Assembly (NCBI RefSeq): GCF_006540305.1
Contig: NZ_BJOR01000001.1
Location: 1,488,001 to 1,552,000 of the forward strand
DNA: 64,000 nt
Source of the DNA: Streptomyces sp. 6-11-2
GTDB lineage: Bacteria; Actinomycetota; Actinomycetes; Streptomycetales; Streptomycetaceae
Reading direction: 5' to 3'
In this document: piece after piece, positions 1 through 9,144 of the stretch
How the letters are laid out: each line of letters starts with the position of its first letter
How positions within the stretch are numbered: position 1 is the stretch's first letter
Translations under genes and position numbers: made by a program
Notes under the pieces: generated by a model
What the model saw: only the letters and a program-made list of their open reading frames with translations
The model's database searches: none
Told to the model about the DNA's origin: nothing

Positions 1-1160
1 AAGTTCTTCGAGGAGGCCTCGCTGAGCATGATGCGCAGCTGCTCCATGCCGCCTTCGGGGTTCTTGGCCTTGGCCGGGACGATGAACGGCTCTCCGCCGG
101 AGGCCCAGATGGTGCCGAACGGCATCTTGTCGGAGCTGTCGATGCCGGTGGGCGCGGAGACGGCCAGGTCGAAGTCGGCCGGGATGACGTTCGCGGACTC
201 GTTCTCCACCCAGGAGCCGTTCGGGATGAACAGCGCCTTGCCCTTGGCCCAGGCGGTCTGCGACTGGATGTGGTCCAGGCCCGGGGTGCCCTTGAGGATG
301 TAGCCCTTCTGGAAGAGCTCGTAGTAGGCCTCGAAGCAGGCCTTGACCGCCGGGTGCTTCCAGGCGTTGGGCTCGAGGTTGTCGATGGCGTCCAGGACCT
401 CGCGGCCACCGACCTTGCCGATCATCGGGTAGAGCGAGAAGGGCAGGTAGTAGGGGTACTTGCCGGCGTAGGTCCAGCCGGCCATGCCCTTCTTCTTGGC
501 CTTCTCGCAGACCTTGAGCATCTCGTCCCAGGTCTCCGGGTACTTCTCGTCCAGCGAGTCCAGGGCCTTCTGCGAGTACCACACGCCGTAGACCGTGTAG
601 GCGTAGTACAGGATCCAGACCGGCTGGCCGTCGAACTGGCCCATCTCCACGATGCCCGGGCGCAGGGTGTCGCGGACCTTCTTGCTCGGGTCGTCGTAGG
701 ACGCGGCGTCCAGCAGCGGGGTGAGGTCCGCGAGCTGGCTCTTGCCCACGAGGACGCCCATGTCCATCTGCTCCGCGCCGGAGTTGTCGATGAGGTCCGG
801 CGGGTTGCCCTGGTTGAATCGCGGCTGGAGCGTCGACTGGATCTTCTGCGTGGCGGCGAACTTGGTCTTCGCCTTGGGGAAGTCCTTCTGGTAGATCTTC
901 ACGGCGTCCTCGGCGTATTCCTTGCCGAAGCCGCCGTCGAACAGGACGAATTCCATCTGCGCGGTGTCGTTGACACCGAGCGGGTTCTTCTCGGTCTTCT
1001 TGCCCGCCTTGGCCTTCTCCTGGCCGTCCCCGCCACCACCACTGGCGCAGGCGGACAGGAAGCCCATCGCGGGAACGCTGATGAGACCGAGTGCGGCGGA
1101 CCGCTTGATCAGAGCCCGGCGGCCGACGCCTCCGTGGTGCTCGGCGGAAGTGGATCCCAT
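1..1160 (-). CDS. ngcE: N-acetylglucosamine/chitobiose ABC transporter substrate-binding lipoprotein, 3' end outside window
   Basis: Extracellular solute-binding protein that would capture N-acetylglucosamine and chitobiose at the membrane and hand them to a two-permease sugar ABC transporter. About 386 residues are visible; the C-terminus runs off the left edge. The N-terminus has twin arginines (GRRALIK, residues 13-19), a hydrophobic stretch and a lipobox LSAC with the lipidated cysteine at 38, so Tat export followed by lipid anchoring is likely. The mature part has the family-1 solute-binding layout (PPDLIDNSG, PETWDEMLKVCEKA). The start is an ATG at 1160 with a GGCGAGGAC-type ribosome binding site upstream. 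The name NgcE rests on close resemblance to the protein I remember from S. coelicolor; the general family is certain, the exact sugar is inferred. A DasR-like site lies about 215 bp upstream. Confidence 0.85.
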   Translation of the reverse strand, partial: MGSTSAEHHGGVGRRALIKRSAALGLISVPAMGFLSACASGGGGDGQEKAKAGKKTEKNPLGVNDTAQMEFVLFDGGFGKEYAEDAVKIYQKDFPKAKTKFAATQKIQSTLQPRFNQGNPPDLIDNSGAEQMDMGVLVGKSQLADLTPLLDAASYDDPSKKVRDTLRPGIVEMGQFDGQPVWILYYAYTVYGVWYSQKALDSLDEKYPETWDEMLKVCEKAKKKGMAGWTYAGKYPYYLPFSLYPMIGKVGGREVLDAIDNLEPNAWKHPAVKACFEAYYELFQKGYILKGTPGLDHIQSQTAWAKGKALFIPNGSWVENESANVIPADFDLAVSAPTGIDSSDKMPFGTIWASGGEPFIVPAKAKNPEGGMEQLRIMLSEASSKN

Positions 1161-1374
1161 GCTCAAGTCCTCGCCTTCTCCAGGACTCAGGCGGTGAACC
1201 GGATCCTCCCCGGCACCGCGGTCGGGTCAAGCTGGGTCGTGCAGGAAGTACTTCGTGCGTCATCTACCGGGATCGGACGGAAGACAAGGAGGCGGACGCG
1301 TCTCGCACGTCGCACCACCCTTTCCGACTCCCCCGGGTCCGCTTCCGGCCGTTCTCACGGTCGCGCGGACGCCG

Positions 1375-1390
1375 ACAGGTATAGTCCACT
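1375..1390. promoter_or_regulatory. Candidate DasR operator (dre) upstream of ngcE
   Basis: ACAGGTATAGTCCACT matches 13 of 16 positions of the dre consensus ACTGGTCTAGACCACT. It lies in the 458-bp space between the divergent ngcE and GH92 genes. DasR represses GlcNAc and chitin genes in Streptomyces, which fits ngcE. The same space holds the 10-mer CCGTCAACGG (1393-1402) and its exact reverse complement (1482-1491), possibly another operator pair. Confidence 0.55.
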
Positions 1391-1582
1391 TCCCGTCAAC
1401 GGAGCAAGATCGAGAGCAAGGTTCACCGCGGGTCTTTTCCGAGTTGAGACCTCACGCAGAATATGAGCCGTCTGTGGGCTTCCGTTGACGGAGATATCCG
1501 CACCTTTGCGTCCGAATGCCACACCCAACACCCTTGACATCACTGGTCACTTGGCTCCCTACTGGTCCTTGCGTAAAGAGCT

Positions 1583-1594
1583 GACAACGTTGTC
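1583..1594. promoter_or_regulatory. Palindromic operator candidate in front of the first GH92 gene
   Basis: GACAACGTTGTC is a perfect 12-bp palindrome with the central CG typical of LacI-family sites. It sits 25 bp before the GH92 start, where a repressor would block transcription. An identical copy lies upstream of the second GH92 gene at 8979-8990. A TTGACA hexamer at 1534-1539 could be part of the promoter. Confidence 0.5.
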
Positions 1595-1618
1595 CGAACG
1601 CAGGGAGGGACGCCGCGC

Positions 1619-4600
1619 ATGCAGCGCAGAGTACGGCACAGATGGGGTCCGGCGGTCGTCATCACGGCCGCCTTCGTCACGGCAGCCGGCTCGCAGGGGG
1701 CCGCGGTCGCCCTGCCCGGCAAGCCCCCGGCCGCCGACCGGGAGTTCAGCTCCTCGTTCGAGGCCGGCGATCCGGCGCCGGACTGGCTGAACACGGTCGA
1801 CACCGCCCCCGGCGGCGGCAAGCGCGCCTCGGGCGTGGACGGCGGCTACAGCACCGGCATCCCGGGCAATGTGGACGACCACATCACCGAGGTCCGGGCC
1901 AGCGGGGAGAACACGGGCGGCGGGGAGGTGAAGGAGAACCTCGTCGACGGCGAGTCCGGCACCAAGTGGCTGACGTTCCAGCCCACCGGCTGGGTCGAGT
2001 TCGACTTCGACACGCCGCAGAAGATCGTCCGGTACGCCCTCACCTCCGCCAACGACTTCGACGGGCGCGACCCGAAGGACTGGGCCCTGAAGGGCTCCAC
2101 CGACGGCAAGGACTGGAAGACTCTCGACACCCGCACCGGGGAGAAGTTCTCCGAGCGGTTCCAGACCAGGACCTACGACCTGGCCGAACCGGCCGAGTAC
2201 CAGCACTTCCGGCTCGACGTCACCAGGAACAACGGCGCCTCGGACATACTCCAGCTCGCCGATGTGCAGTTCTCCACCGGCGGCGACGACGCGCCGGTCC
2301 CGCAGGACATGCTCTCGCTGGTCGACCGCGGCCCGAGCGGCTCCCCGACCGCGAAGTCGGGCGCCGGCTACACGGGCAAGCGGGCCCTGCGGTACGCGGG
2401 CCGGCACACCGCGAAGGACCGGGCGTACTCGTACAACAAGCTCTTCGACGTCAACGTCAAGGTGCTGCCCGACACGCAGCTGTCGTACCGCCTCTACCCG
2501 TCGATGGCCGACGGCGACCGCGACTACGACGCCACCAACGTCGCCGTCGACCTCGCCTTCACGGACGGCACCTACCTGAGCGGGCTGGGCGCGACCGACC
2601 AGCACGGCTTCACCCTGAGCCCGCAGGGCCAGGGCGCGGCGAAGACGCTGTACGTCAACCAGTGGAACAGCGTGGCCTCCCGGATCGGTTCGGTCGCGGC
2701 GGGCAAGACCATCGACCGGGTCCTCCTCGCCTACGACTCCCCCACCGGCCCCGCGAAGTTCCGCGGCTGGCTGGACGACGTGGTGATCAAGCAGACGCCG
2801 CAGGAGAAGCCGAAGGCGCACCTGTCGGACTACGCGCTGACCACCCGCGGCACCAACTCCAGCGGCAGCTTCTCGCGCGGCAACAACTTCCCCGCGACCG
2901 CCCTGCCGCACGGCTTCAACTTCTGGACGCCGGTGACCAACGCGTCCTCGCTGAGCTGGCTGTACGAGTACGCGCGCGCGAACAACGACGACAACCTGCC
3001 GACGATCCAGGCGTTCAGCGCGAGCCACGAGCCGAGCCCCTGGATGGGCGACCGGCAGACCTTCCAGGTGATGCCGTCCGCCGCCGCGGGCACCCCGGAC
3101 ACCGGACGCACCGCCCGCGCGCTCGCCTTCCGGCACGAGAACGAGACCGCGCGGCCGTACTACTACGGGGTGCGCTTCGAGAACGGCCTCAAGGCGGAGA
3201 TGACGCCGACCGACCACGCGGCCGTCCTGCGCTTCACCTACCCGGGCGACGACGCGAGCGTGGTGTTCGACAACGTCACCGAGCAGGCCGGCCTCACCCT
3301 GGACAAGGAGCACGGTGTCGTCACCGGCTACTCGGACGTCAAGTCCGGGCTGTCCACCGGCGCCACCCGGCTGTTCGTCTACGGCGTCTTCGACAAGCCC
3401 GTGAAGGACGGCTCGTCGAGCGGCGTCAAGGGCCACCTGCGCTTCGACGCGGGCAAGGACCGCACGGTCACCCTGCGCCTCGCCACCTCCCTCATCAGCC
3501 TCGACCAGGCGAAGGACAACCTGCGCCAGGAGGTCCCGGACGGCACCTCCTTCGACACCGTCAAGGCGTCCGCCCAGCGGACCTGGGACAAGCTGCTCGG
3601 CAAGGTCGAGGTCCAGGGCGCCACGCCCGACCAGCTGACCACGCTCTACTCCAGCATGTACCGGCTGTACCTGTACCCGAACTCCGGCTTCGAGAAGGTC
3701 GGCGGGAAGTACCAGTACGCCTCCCCGTTCTCGCCGATGCCCGGCCAGGACACGCCGACCCACACCGGCGCGAAGATCGTCGACGGCAAGGTGTACGTCA
3801 ACAACGGCTTCTGGGACACCTACCGGACCACCTGGCCCGCGTACTCGCTGCTGACACCAGGTCAGGCCGGTGAGATGGTCGACGGCTTCGTGCAGCAGTA
3901 CAAGGACGGCGGCTGGACCTCCCGCTGGTCCTCCCCCGGCTACGCCGACCTGATGACCGGCACCTCCTCGGACGTGGCCTTCGCGGACGCGTACGTCAAG
4001 GGCGTGCCGATGGACGCGAAGGCGGCCTACGACGCGGCCCTGAAGAACGCCACCGTGGTGCCGCCGTCCTCGGGCGTGGGCCGCAAGGGCATGACGACCT
4101 CCCCCTTCCTCGGGTACACCAGCACGGCCACCGGTGAGGGCCTGTCCTGGGCGATGGAGGGTTACGTCAACGACTACGGCATCGCGAAGATGGGCGAGGC
4201 CCTCTACAAGAAGACGGGCGAGAAGCACTACAAGGAGGAGGCCGACTACTTCCTCAACCGGGCCCGGGACTACGTGAACCTGTTCGACTCCCGGGTCGGC
4301 TTCTTCCAGGGCCGCAACGCCCGGGGCGACTGGCGCCTCGACGCCTCGAAGTACGACCCGCGCGTGTGGGGCTACGACTACACGGAGACCAACGGCTGGG
4401 GCTATGCCTTCACCGCCCCGCAGGACAGCCGCGGCCTGGCGAACCTGTACGGCGGGCAGAAGGGCCTGGCGGACAAGCTGGACACCTACTTCGCCACTCC
4501 CGAGACGGCCGGCCCGGAGTTCGTCGGGTCCTACGGCGGTGTCATCCACGAGATGACCGAGGCGCGGGACGTGCGGATGGGCCAGTACGGCCACTCCAAC

Positions 4601-5422
4601 CAGGTCGCCCACCACGTGACCTACATGTACGACGCGGCAGGGCAGCCGTGGAAGGCGCAGGAGAAGGTCCGTGAGGCGCTGTCCCGGCTGTACGTCGGCA
4701 GCGAGATCGGCCAGGGCTACCACGGCGACGAGGACAACGGCGAGCAGTCGGCCTGGTACCTGTTCTCCTCGCTCGGCTTCTACCCGCTGGTCATGGGCAG
4801 CGGCGAGTACGCCATCGGCTCCCCGCTGTTCACCAAGGCGACGGTGCATCTGGACGGCGGCCGCGATCTGGTGATCCAGGCCCCGAAGAACAGCGCGAAG
4901 AACGTCTACGTGCAGGGTGTGCGGTTCAACGGCAAGGCGTGGAACTCGACGAGCCTGCCCCACTCCCTGCTGTCCAAGGGCGGTGTCCTCCAGTTCGACA
5001 TGGGTCCGCGGCCCTCCTCGTGGGGCACGGGCAAGGACGCGGCGCCGGTGTCGATCACGACCGGCGACAAGGCGCCGAGCCCCCGGGCGGACGTACTGAA
5101 GGGCGACGGGGCGCTGTTCGACGACACCTCGTCGACGGAGGCCGCGGTGACGACGGTGGACCTGCCGGTGACGGGCCCCGTCAAGGCCGTCCAGTACACC
5201 CTGACCTCGTCCGGCGACCGCGCCAAGGCCCCGGCCGGCTGGACCCTCCAGGCGTCCGCCGACGGCACGACCTGGAAGACGGTGGACCGGCGCTCGGGCG
5301 AGTCCTTCGCCTGGGACAAGCAGACCCGCCCCTTCACGATCGCCGCACCGGACACGTACCAGAAGTACCGCCTGGTCCTGGACGGCGCCTCGACGCTGGC
5401 GGAGGTGGAGCTGCTGGCCTGA
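1619..5422 (+). CDS. Secreted GH92 family alpha-mannosidase with galactose-binding-like domains
   Basis: A 1267-residue exported glycoside hydrolase of family 92, whose members remove alpha-linked mannose (often alpha-1,2) with calcium. A signal peptide covers about residues 1-32. A discoidin (F5/8 type C)-like carbohydrate-binding domain follows at about 65-225, then a linker beta-domain, the GH92 N-terminal and catalytic (alpha/alpha)6 domains at about 400-1130, and a second F5/8C-like domain at the C-terminus. The conserved segment GDEDNGEQSAWY is at about 1036-1047. The start ATG follows GGGAGGG with 8-nt spacing. It converges on the second GH92 gene and shares its palindromic operator, so the two probably act together on yeast or fungal mannans or on glycoproteins. 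Exact linkage specificity cannot be read from sequence. Confidence 0.93.
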   Translation: MQRRVRHRWGPAVVITAAFVTAAGSQGAAVALPGKPPAADREFSSSFEAGDPAPDWLNTVDTAPGGGKRASGVDGGYSTGIPGNVDDHITEVRASGENTGGGEVKENLVDGESGTKWLTFQPTGWVEFDFDTPQKIVRYALTSANDFDGRDPKDWALKGSTDGKDWKTLDTRTGEKFSERFQTRTYDLAEPAEYQHFRLDVTRNNGASDILQLADVQFSTGGDDAPVPQDMLSLVDRGPSGSPTAKSGAGYTGKRALRYAGRHTAKDRAYSYNKLFDVNVKVLPDTQLSYRLYPSMADGDRDYDATNVAVDLAFTDGTYLSGLGATDQHGFTLSPQGQGAAKTLYVNQWNSVASRIGSVAAGKTIDRVLLAYDSPTGPAKFRGWLDDVVIKQTPQEKPKAHLSDYALTTRGTNSSGSFSRGNNFPATALPHGFNFWTPVTNASSLSWLYEYARANNDDNLPTIQAFSASHEPSPWMGDRQTFQVMPSAAAGTPDTGRTARALAFRHENETARPYYYGVRFENGLKAEMTPTDHAAVLRFTYPGDDASVVFDNVTEQAGLTLDKEHGVVTGYSDVKSGLSTGATRLFVYGVFDKPVKDGSSSGVKGHLRFDAGKDRTVTLRLATSLISLDQAKDNLRQEVPDGTSFDTVKASAQRTWDKLLGKVEVQGATPDQLTTLYSSMYRLYLYPNSGFEKVGGKYQYASPFSPMPGQDTPTHTGAKIVDGKVYVNNGFWDTYRTTWPAYSLLTPGQAGEMVDGFVQQYKDGGWTSRWSSPGYADLMTGTSSDVAFADAYVKGVPMDAKAAYDAALKNATVVPPSSGVGRKGMTTSPFLGYTSTATGEGLSWAMEGYVNDYGIAKMGEALYKKTGEKHYKEEADYFLNRARDYVNLFDSRVGFFQGRNARGDWRLDASKYDPRVWGYDYTETNGWGYAFTAPQDSRGLANLYGGQKGLADKLDTYFATPETAGPEFVGSYGGVIHEMTEARDVRMGQYGHSNQVAHHVTYMYDAAGQPWKAQEKVREALSRLYVGSEIGQGYHGDEDNGEQSAWYLFSSLGFYPLVMGSGEYAIGSPLFTKATVHLDGGRDLVIQAPKNSAKNVYVQGVRFNGKAWNSTSLPHSLLSKGGVLQFDMGPRPSSWGTGKDAAPVSITTGDKAPSPRADVLKGDGALFDDTSSTEAAVTTVDLPVTGPVKAVQYTLTSSGDRAKAPAGWTLQASADGTTWKTVDRRSGESFAWDKQTRPFTIAAPDTYQKYRLVLDGASTLAEVELLA

Positions 5423-5446
5423 CGCCGCCGAGCACCCGGCATGAGG

Positions 5447-5474
5447 AAGGGGCGGGCCCGCGGGCCCGCCCCTT
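5447..5474. terminator. Bidirectional terminator between the two GH92 genes
   Basis: A perfect 28-bp palindrome (arms AAGGGGCGGGCCCG and its complement) lies between the two convergent stop codons, 25 bp after the first gene and 20 bp after the second. It can form a 14-bp GC-rich hairpin in either transcript. Confidence 0.85.
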
Positions 5475-5494
5475 CGTGCCGTCCCGCGGGCCGG

Positions 5495-8400
5495 TCAGCC
5501 CGTGGCGACGGTGAAGACGTGCAGGTCGGCGTTGCCGGGCAGGCGCACTGCGCTGATCCGCTTGCCCGCCGGGGCCTCGTATGGCTCGGTGGCGAAGACG
5601 TAGGTGGTCACCGTGTCCTTGCCGGCGCCCGCGACGTTGCGGTACGCGGTCCGGGCCACCACCGTGTTGCCGTACTGGACGGTGCCGCCGCCTCCACCAA
5701 CGGTCCAGTCGGTGAAGGAGAGGTCGACGGTGCCCGTGGTGCCGTCGGTGTAGGTGACGGTGGCCCTGGTCTGCTGGTTGCCGTTGACCGCGCTGCCGAC
5801 GAAGGACAACCGGGCCGCCGGCGTGGACAGTTCGATGCTCTGGCCGGCCGCCGAGGCGTTGTCCGGGCGCCCGCTCGGCGAGTTCGGCCAGGTGAAGGTG
5901 AGGCCGTTCACCGTGCCCTGCCCGCCCGGGGTGAGGCCGGCCGCCGCGAGGGCCTGGCGGGAGTAGCTCCAGCCGCCCCCGTCGTAGTCGGCCTCGTCGT
6001 GGTCGCCGTCGTCGTCCGAGACGCCGGTGTTGTCGTAGGCGGCCAGCAGGCTGCCCGGGGCCGCCACCGTCAGGGACACCGGCTGCTCGTAGGACTGGCT
6101 GCCGGAGGTGACCGTGACCTTCGCGTCGTAGGAGCCCTGTTCGGCGTCCGGGGCGGCGGTGAGCGTGATCTGCCGGGCGCCGTCGGTCACCGTGCCCTCG
6201 GCGGGGGTCGCCGTGATGCCGGACGGGGTGCGGACGCTGAAGCGCACCTCGGGGCCCTGGCCGCCGTTCAGTGACAGGGCGCGGACGCCGAGCGTCGTGC
6301 TGCCGCCGGGCGCGAGCGTCGCCGCGGTCGGGCCCACACCGATCTGGTACGGCTGCTCGCCCTGGCGGAAGGAGGGCGGGGCGGCGGACGGGGCGCTGCC
6401 CCAGGTGCGGTCCGGGGTGGCCGAGAGGGTGTAGTCGAGCCGGCCGCCGTCACGGACGAAGCCCGCCGGCAGCCAGGGGCGGTCGCTCGCCCGGCCGTTC
6501 ACCTTCAGGGACCGGACGTACGGGGATCCGGCCGCCGCTCCCGTGGCGCGCACGGAGATGTCGTTCCCGTGCGGGCGGCGGATCTCGATGCGCTCGAACA
6601 GCGGGGAGGACAGGACGAGTTCGGCGCGGGAGGGCACCTGCGGATACATGCCGAGCGCGGAGAAGACGTACCAGGCGGACATCGCGCCGAGGTCGTCGTT
6701 GCCGGGAATGCCGCCCGGCTGCGTCGTCCACAGCTGCCGCATGGCCGCGCGGACGGTCTCCTGCGTCTTGCAGGGCGCGCCCGCGTAGGCGTACAGGTAG
6801 GGGACGTTGATCGAGGGCTCGTTGTCGAGTTCGGACTTGGCGCCACCGCTGCCGCTGAACGCCCAGCCGCCGTCGGCGTCGTGGAAGAAGTCGTCCAGGC
6901 GGGCCAGCGCCGCGTCCCGGCCGCCCATCGCCGCGAACAGGCCTGCCGGGTTGTGCTGGACCATCCAGGTGTACTGGGCCGCCGTGCCCTCGACGAATCC
7001 GTTGCCGGTGTCCGGGGTGAAGCCGGTCACCCAACTGCCGTCGGCCTTACGGTTGGCGATGTAGCCGCCGGAGGGGTCGGCCGCGACGTTGAAGTTGTTC
7101 TGCCACCACTGGGCGCGCTCGGCGAAGGTGGCGGCGGTCTTCTTCTGCCCCGCCGCTTCGGCGAGTTGAGCCAGCGCGAAGTCGGCCGTGGACATCTCCA
7201 GCGTTTCGGCGGCGCCGCCCCAGGCGTTGGAGACGGACGGCATGTAGTGCAGCTTCAGGTACTTGTCCAGGGAGGGCCGCTGGCCGGCCGACAGGACCGG
7301 TTTGCCCGCCGGGGACAGGTCCCGCTCGGTCGGCACCGTCGCCGCCTTCACCAGGGAGGCGAGGGCACCCTTCAGGTCGAAGCCGGTGCCGCCGAAGGCG
7401 TGGATGCCGGCGAGGGCGGTCGGCGACGGGTCGCCGTTCATGACGTGGGTGCCGCTCGCGCCGTGCAGCCACCGGTCCCAGACACCGTCGTTCTGACGGG
7501 CCAGCTCGTACAGGGACTGGGCCACGTCCGAACCGGTGGCCGGGCTGAGCAGGGTCAGCAGCTGCACCTGGTCGCGGTAGACGTCCCAGCCGGAGAAGGT
7601 GCCGTACTGGGCCTGGTGGCCGCGGCCCACGGTGTGCACCTTGTCGTCGGCGCCGCGGTATCTGCGGTCGGCGTCGCTGACGACGTTCGGGTGGAGCAGG
7701 GCGTGGTAGAGCGCGGTGTAGAAGGTGGTGCGCTCCTCCTCGGTGCCGCCGCCGACGCGGATCGCGCCCAGCCGGTCGTTCCAGGCGCGGCGGGCCGCGT
7801 CCTTGACCGAGCCGAAGGAGCGCTGGGGCGGGTTCTCCGCAGCCAGGTTGGCCTCGGCGCCGGCCTGACTGACGTAGGAGATGGCGACCTTGACACCGAC
7901 CGGGCCGGTGCCGGGCGCGAACTCGACGTAGCCGCCGGCGCCCTTGCCCGCCACGGGCCTGCCGCCGTTCGCGAAGCCGCCCGTGCCGCCGTTCGCCGAG
8001 GTCGCGCCCTGGTTCAGCTTGTCGTCCTGCCAGGTGCCCGTCGCCTTGAAGGGGCGGTCGAAGCGGGCGGTGAAGTACAGGGTGTAGTAGGCGCGCCGGC
8101 CCTCCGGGTCGAGGTAGCCGCAGAAGTTCCCGGAGGTGGCGGAGCCGGAGACGGTCCGCTTCGCCGGGTCGATGGTGAGCGACGAATCGGTCGAGCCCAC
8201 CTCGGAGTTGGCGGTACGGACGAGGAGGGAGGCGGGCTTGTCCGCGGGGCAGGTGAAACGCGCCGAACCGGTGCGGGCCGTGGCCGTGAGGTCGGCGGTG
8301 ACTCCGGAGGCGAGGCCCACCGAGTAGTGGCCGGGCTCGGCGGTCTCGTCGGAGTGGCTGAAGCCGGAGGCGTAGACGGCGTCCTTGGTGTCGCTCGCGG

Positions 8401-8779
8401 GTGAGGAGGTGACCTTCCCTGCGTACGGGAAGAACGGGATGTCGCCGCTGCCGCCCGCGCAGCCCGTGCCGGACATATGGGTGAGGCTGAAGCCGCGGAT
8501 GCGGGTCGCGTCGTACTGGTAGCCGCCGGGCGCGGCCGTCCTCGTGGCGTCGCCGCGGGTGTTCTCCGGGCTGAAGGAGAGCATGCCGAACGGAACGACG
8601 GCACCCGGGAAGACATTGCCCGCGTTCCTGGTGCCGATCAGCGGATCGACGTACGCGGTGGCGTCCTCGACGAGGGTGGGTCCGGATCTCGGGGGTGCGG
8701 CGGGCGCCGCGAGGGCGGGACTGGCGCCGCCGGTCGCGAGCACCGCGGCCAGCAGCAGGGACATGGGACGGAAACGCAT
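5495..8779 (-). CDS. Secreted GH92 family alpha-mannosidase with C-terminal beta-sandwich domains
   Basis: A 1094-residue secreted GH92 enzyme. The chosen start is the ATG at 8779, preceded by GGAGGAGGGG and followed by a clear signal peptide ending near ALAA at 24-27; an upstream in-frame start would lack a signal. The canonical GH92 N-terminal motif (YVDPLIGT, then GNVFPGAVVPFGM) opens the mature protein. The catalytic region reaches about residue 740, then an alpha-galactosidase NEW3-like domain (about 780-900) and a final beta-sandwich. The conserved segment reads GNDDLGAMSAWY, unlike DEDNGEQSAW in its neighbour, so the two probably differ in substrate. Upstream, 8780-9144 is non-coding and carries the palindromes listed separately. 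It is not a recent duplicate of the first gene, because domain order and length differ. Confidence 0.92.
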   Translation of the reverse strand: MRFRPMSLLLAAVLATGGASPALAAPAAPPRSGPTLVEDATAYVDPLIGTRNAGNVFPGAVVPFGMLSFSPENTRGDATRTAAPGGYQYDATRIRGFSLTHMSGTGCAGGSGDIPFFPYAGKVTSSPASDTKDAVYASGFSHSDETAEPGHYSVGLASGVTADLTATARTGSARFTCPADKPASLLVRTANSEVGSTDSSLTIDPAKRTVSGSATSGNFCGYLDPEGRRAYYTLYFTARFDRPFKATGTWQDDKLNQGATSANGGTGGFANGGRPVAGKGAGGYVEFAPGTGPVGVKVAISYVSQAGAEANLAAENPPQRSFGSVKDAARRAWNDRLGAIRVGGGTEEERTTFYTALYHALLHPNVVSDADRRYRGADDKVHTVGRGHQAQYGTFSGWDVYRDQVQLLTLLSPATGSDVAQSLYELARQNDGVWDRWLHGASGTHVMNGDPSPTALAGIHAFGGTGFDLKGALASLVKAATVPTERDLSPAGKPVLSAGQRPSLDKYLKLHYMPSVSNAWGGAAETLEMSTADFALAQLAEAAGQKKTAATFAERAQWWQNNFNVAADPSGGYIANRKADGSWVTGFTPDTGNGFVEGTAAQYTWMVQHNPAGLFAAMGGRDAALARLDDFFHDADGGWAFSGSGGAKSELDNEPSINVPYLYAYAGAPCKTQETVRAAMRQLWTTQPGGIPGNDDLGAMSAWYVFSALGMYPQVPSRAELVLSSPLFERIEIRRPHGNDISVRATGAAAGSPYVRSLKVNGRASDRPWLPAGFVRDGGRLDYTLSATPDRTWGSAPSAAPPSFRQGEQPYQIGVGPTAATLAPGGSTTLGVRALSLNGGQGPEVRFSVRTPSGITATPAEGTVTDGARQITLTAAPDAEQGSYDAKVTVTSGSQSYEQPVSLTVAAPGSLLAAYDNTGVSDDDGDHDEADYDGGGWSYSRQALAAAGLTPGGQGTVNGLTFTWPNSPSGRPDNASAAGQSIELSTPAARLSFVGSAVNGNQQTRATVTYTDGTTGTVDLSFTDWTVGGGGGTVQYGNTVVARTAYRNVAGAGKDTVTTYVFATEPYEAPAGKRISAVRLPGNADLHVFTVATG

Positions 8780-8931
8780 GACGCGGCCCCTCCTCCTTCG
8801 GACGGGTCGCGCACCACAGGTCGCACAAGCCTCAGGGACAGTAGCGTGCGCCGGTGGTATCACGGAAGACCGCGTACGGGTACGCAGGCGCGCGCCGCAC
8901 TCACGCGGGCGGACTCCTGGGCACGGGCATT

Positions 8932-8990
8932 GACATCGTTGTCGGCACAGGCAGTACAGTCATGTACAGACCAATTACGACAACGTTGTC
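8932..8990. promoter_or_regulatory. Two copies of the GH92 operator palindrome
   Basis: GACATCGTTGTC (8932-8943, one mismatch) and GACAACGTTGTC (8979-8990, identical to the site at 1583) lie 153-211 bp upstream of the second GH92 start. Two sites 47 bp apart would suit binding by a dimeric LacI-type repressor. No LacI gene is present in the window, so the regulator would be encoded elsewhere. Confidence 0.5.
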
Positions 8991-9070
8991 GCACCGCGGT
9001 GTCGCACAAGCCGGCAGCACCGGGGGCGAGGTGGGAGCCCCCGGGGACGGCGGGTTCCGGTCCGCCGTCA

Positions 9071-9084
9071 TGGGAGCGCTCCCA
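9071..9084. promoter_or_regulatory. Perfect CebR-type operator
   Basis: TGGGAGCGCTCCCA equals the published 14-bp CebR box, the operator of the cellobiose/cellotriose-responsive LacI repressor of Streptomyces. It lies 292 bp upstream of the second GH92 start and just before a truncated regulator gene. No cellulase or beta-glucosidase is beside it, so it either controls the GH92 gene or was left behind by a lost gene. Confidence 0.6.
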
Positions 9085-9111
9085 CCTCGCGTGCGAGAAA
9101 ACTAGCGCGGA

Positions 9112-9139
9112 CGGCAGCGGCTGTAAACGGCCGCTGCCG
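9112..9139. terminator. Strong hairpin next to the truncated regulator
   Basis: Perfect 10-bp arms CGGCAGCGGC and GCCGCTGCCG are separated by 8 nt. It looks like a factor-independent terminator of the GC type, but no intact gene ends here on either strand, so it may mark the end of a deleted gene. Confidence 0.4.
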
Positions 9140-9144
9140 GGTGA

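Noticed and set aside
1540..1570. ACTGGTCAC/TGGCTCC/ACTGGTCC stretch as a further DasR site before GH92
   Set aside because: The half sites have wrong spacing and lack the TCTAGA-like core.
1559..4963. Open frame of 1134 codons on the minus strand opposite the first GH92 gene
   Set aside because: Its translation is a Val/Arg/Gly-rich low-complexity shadow. The plus-strand frame has a signal peptide, ribosome binding site and GH92 motifs.
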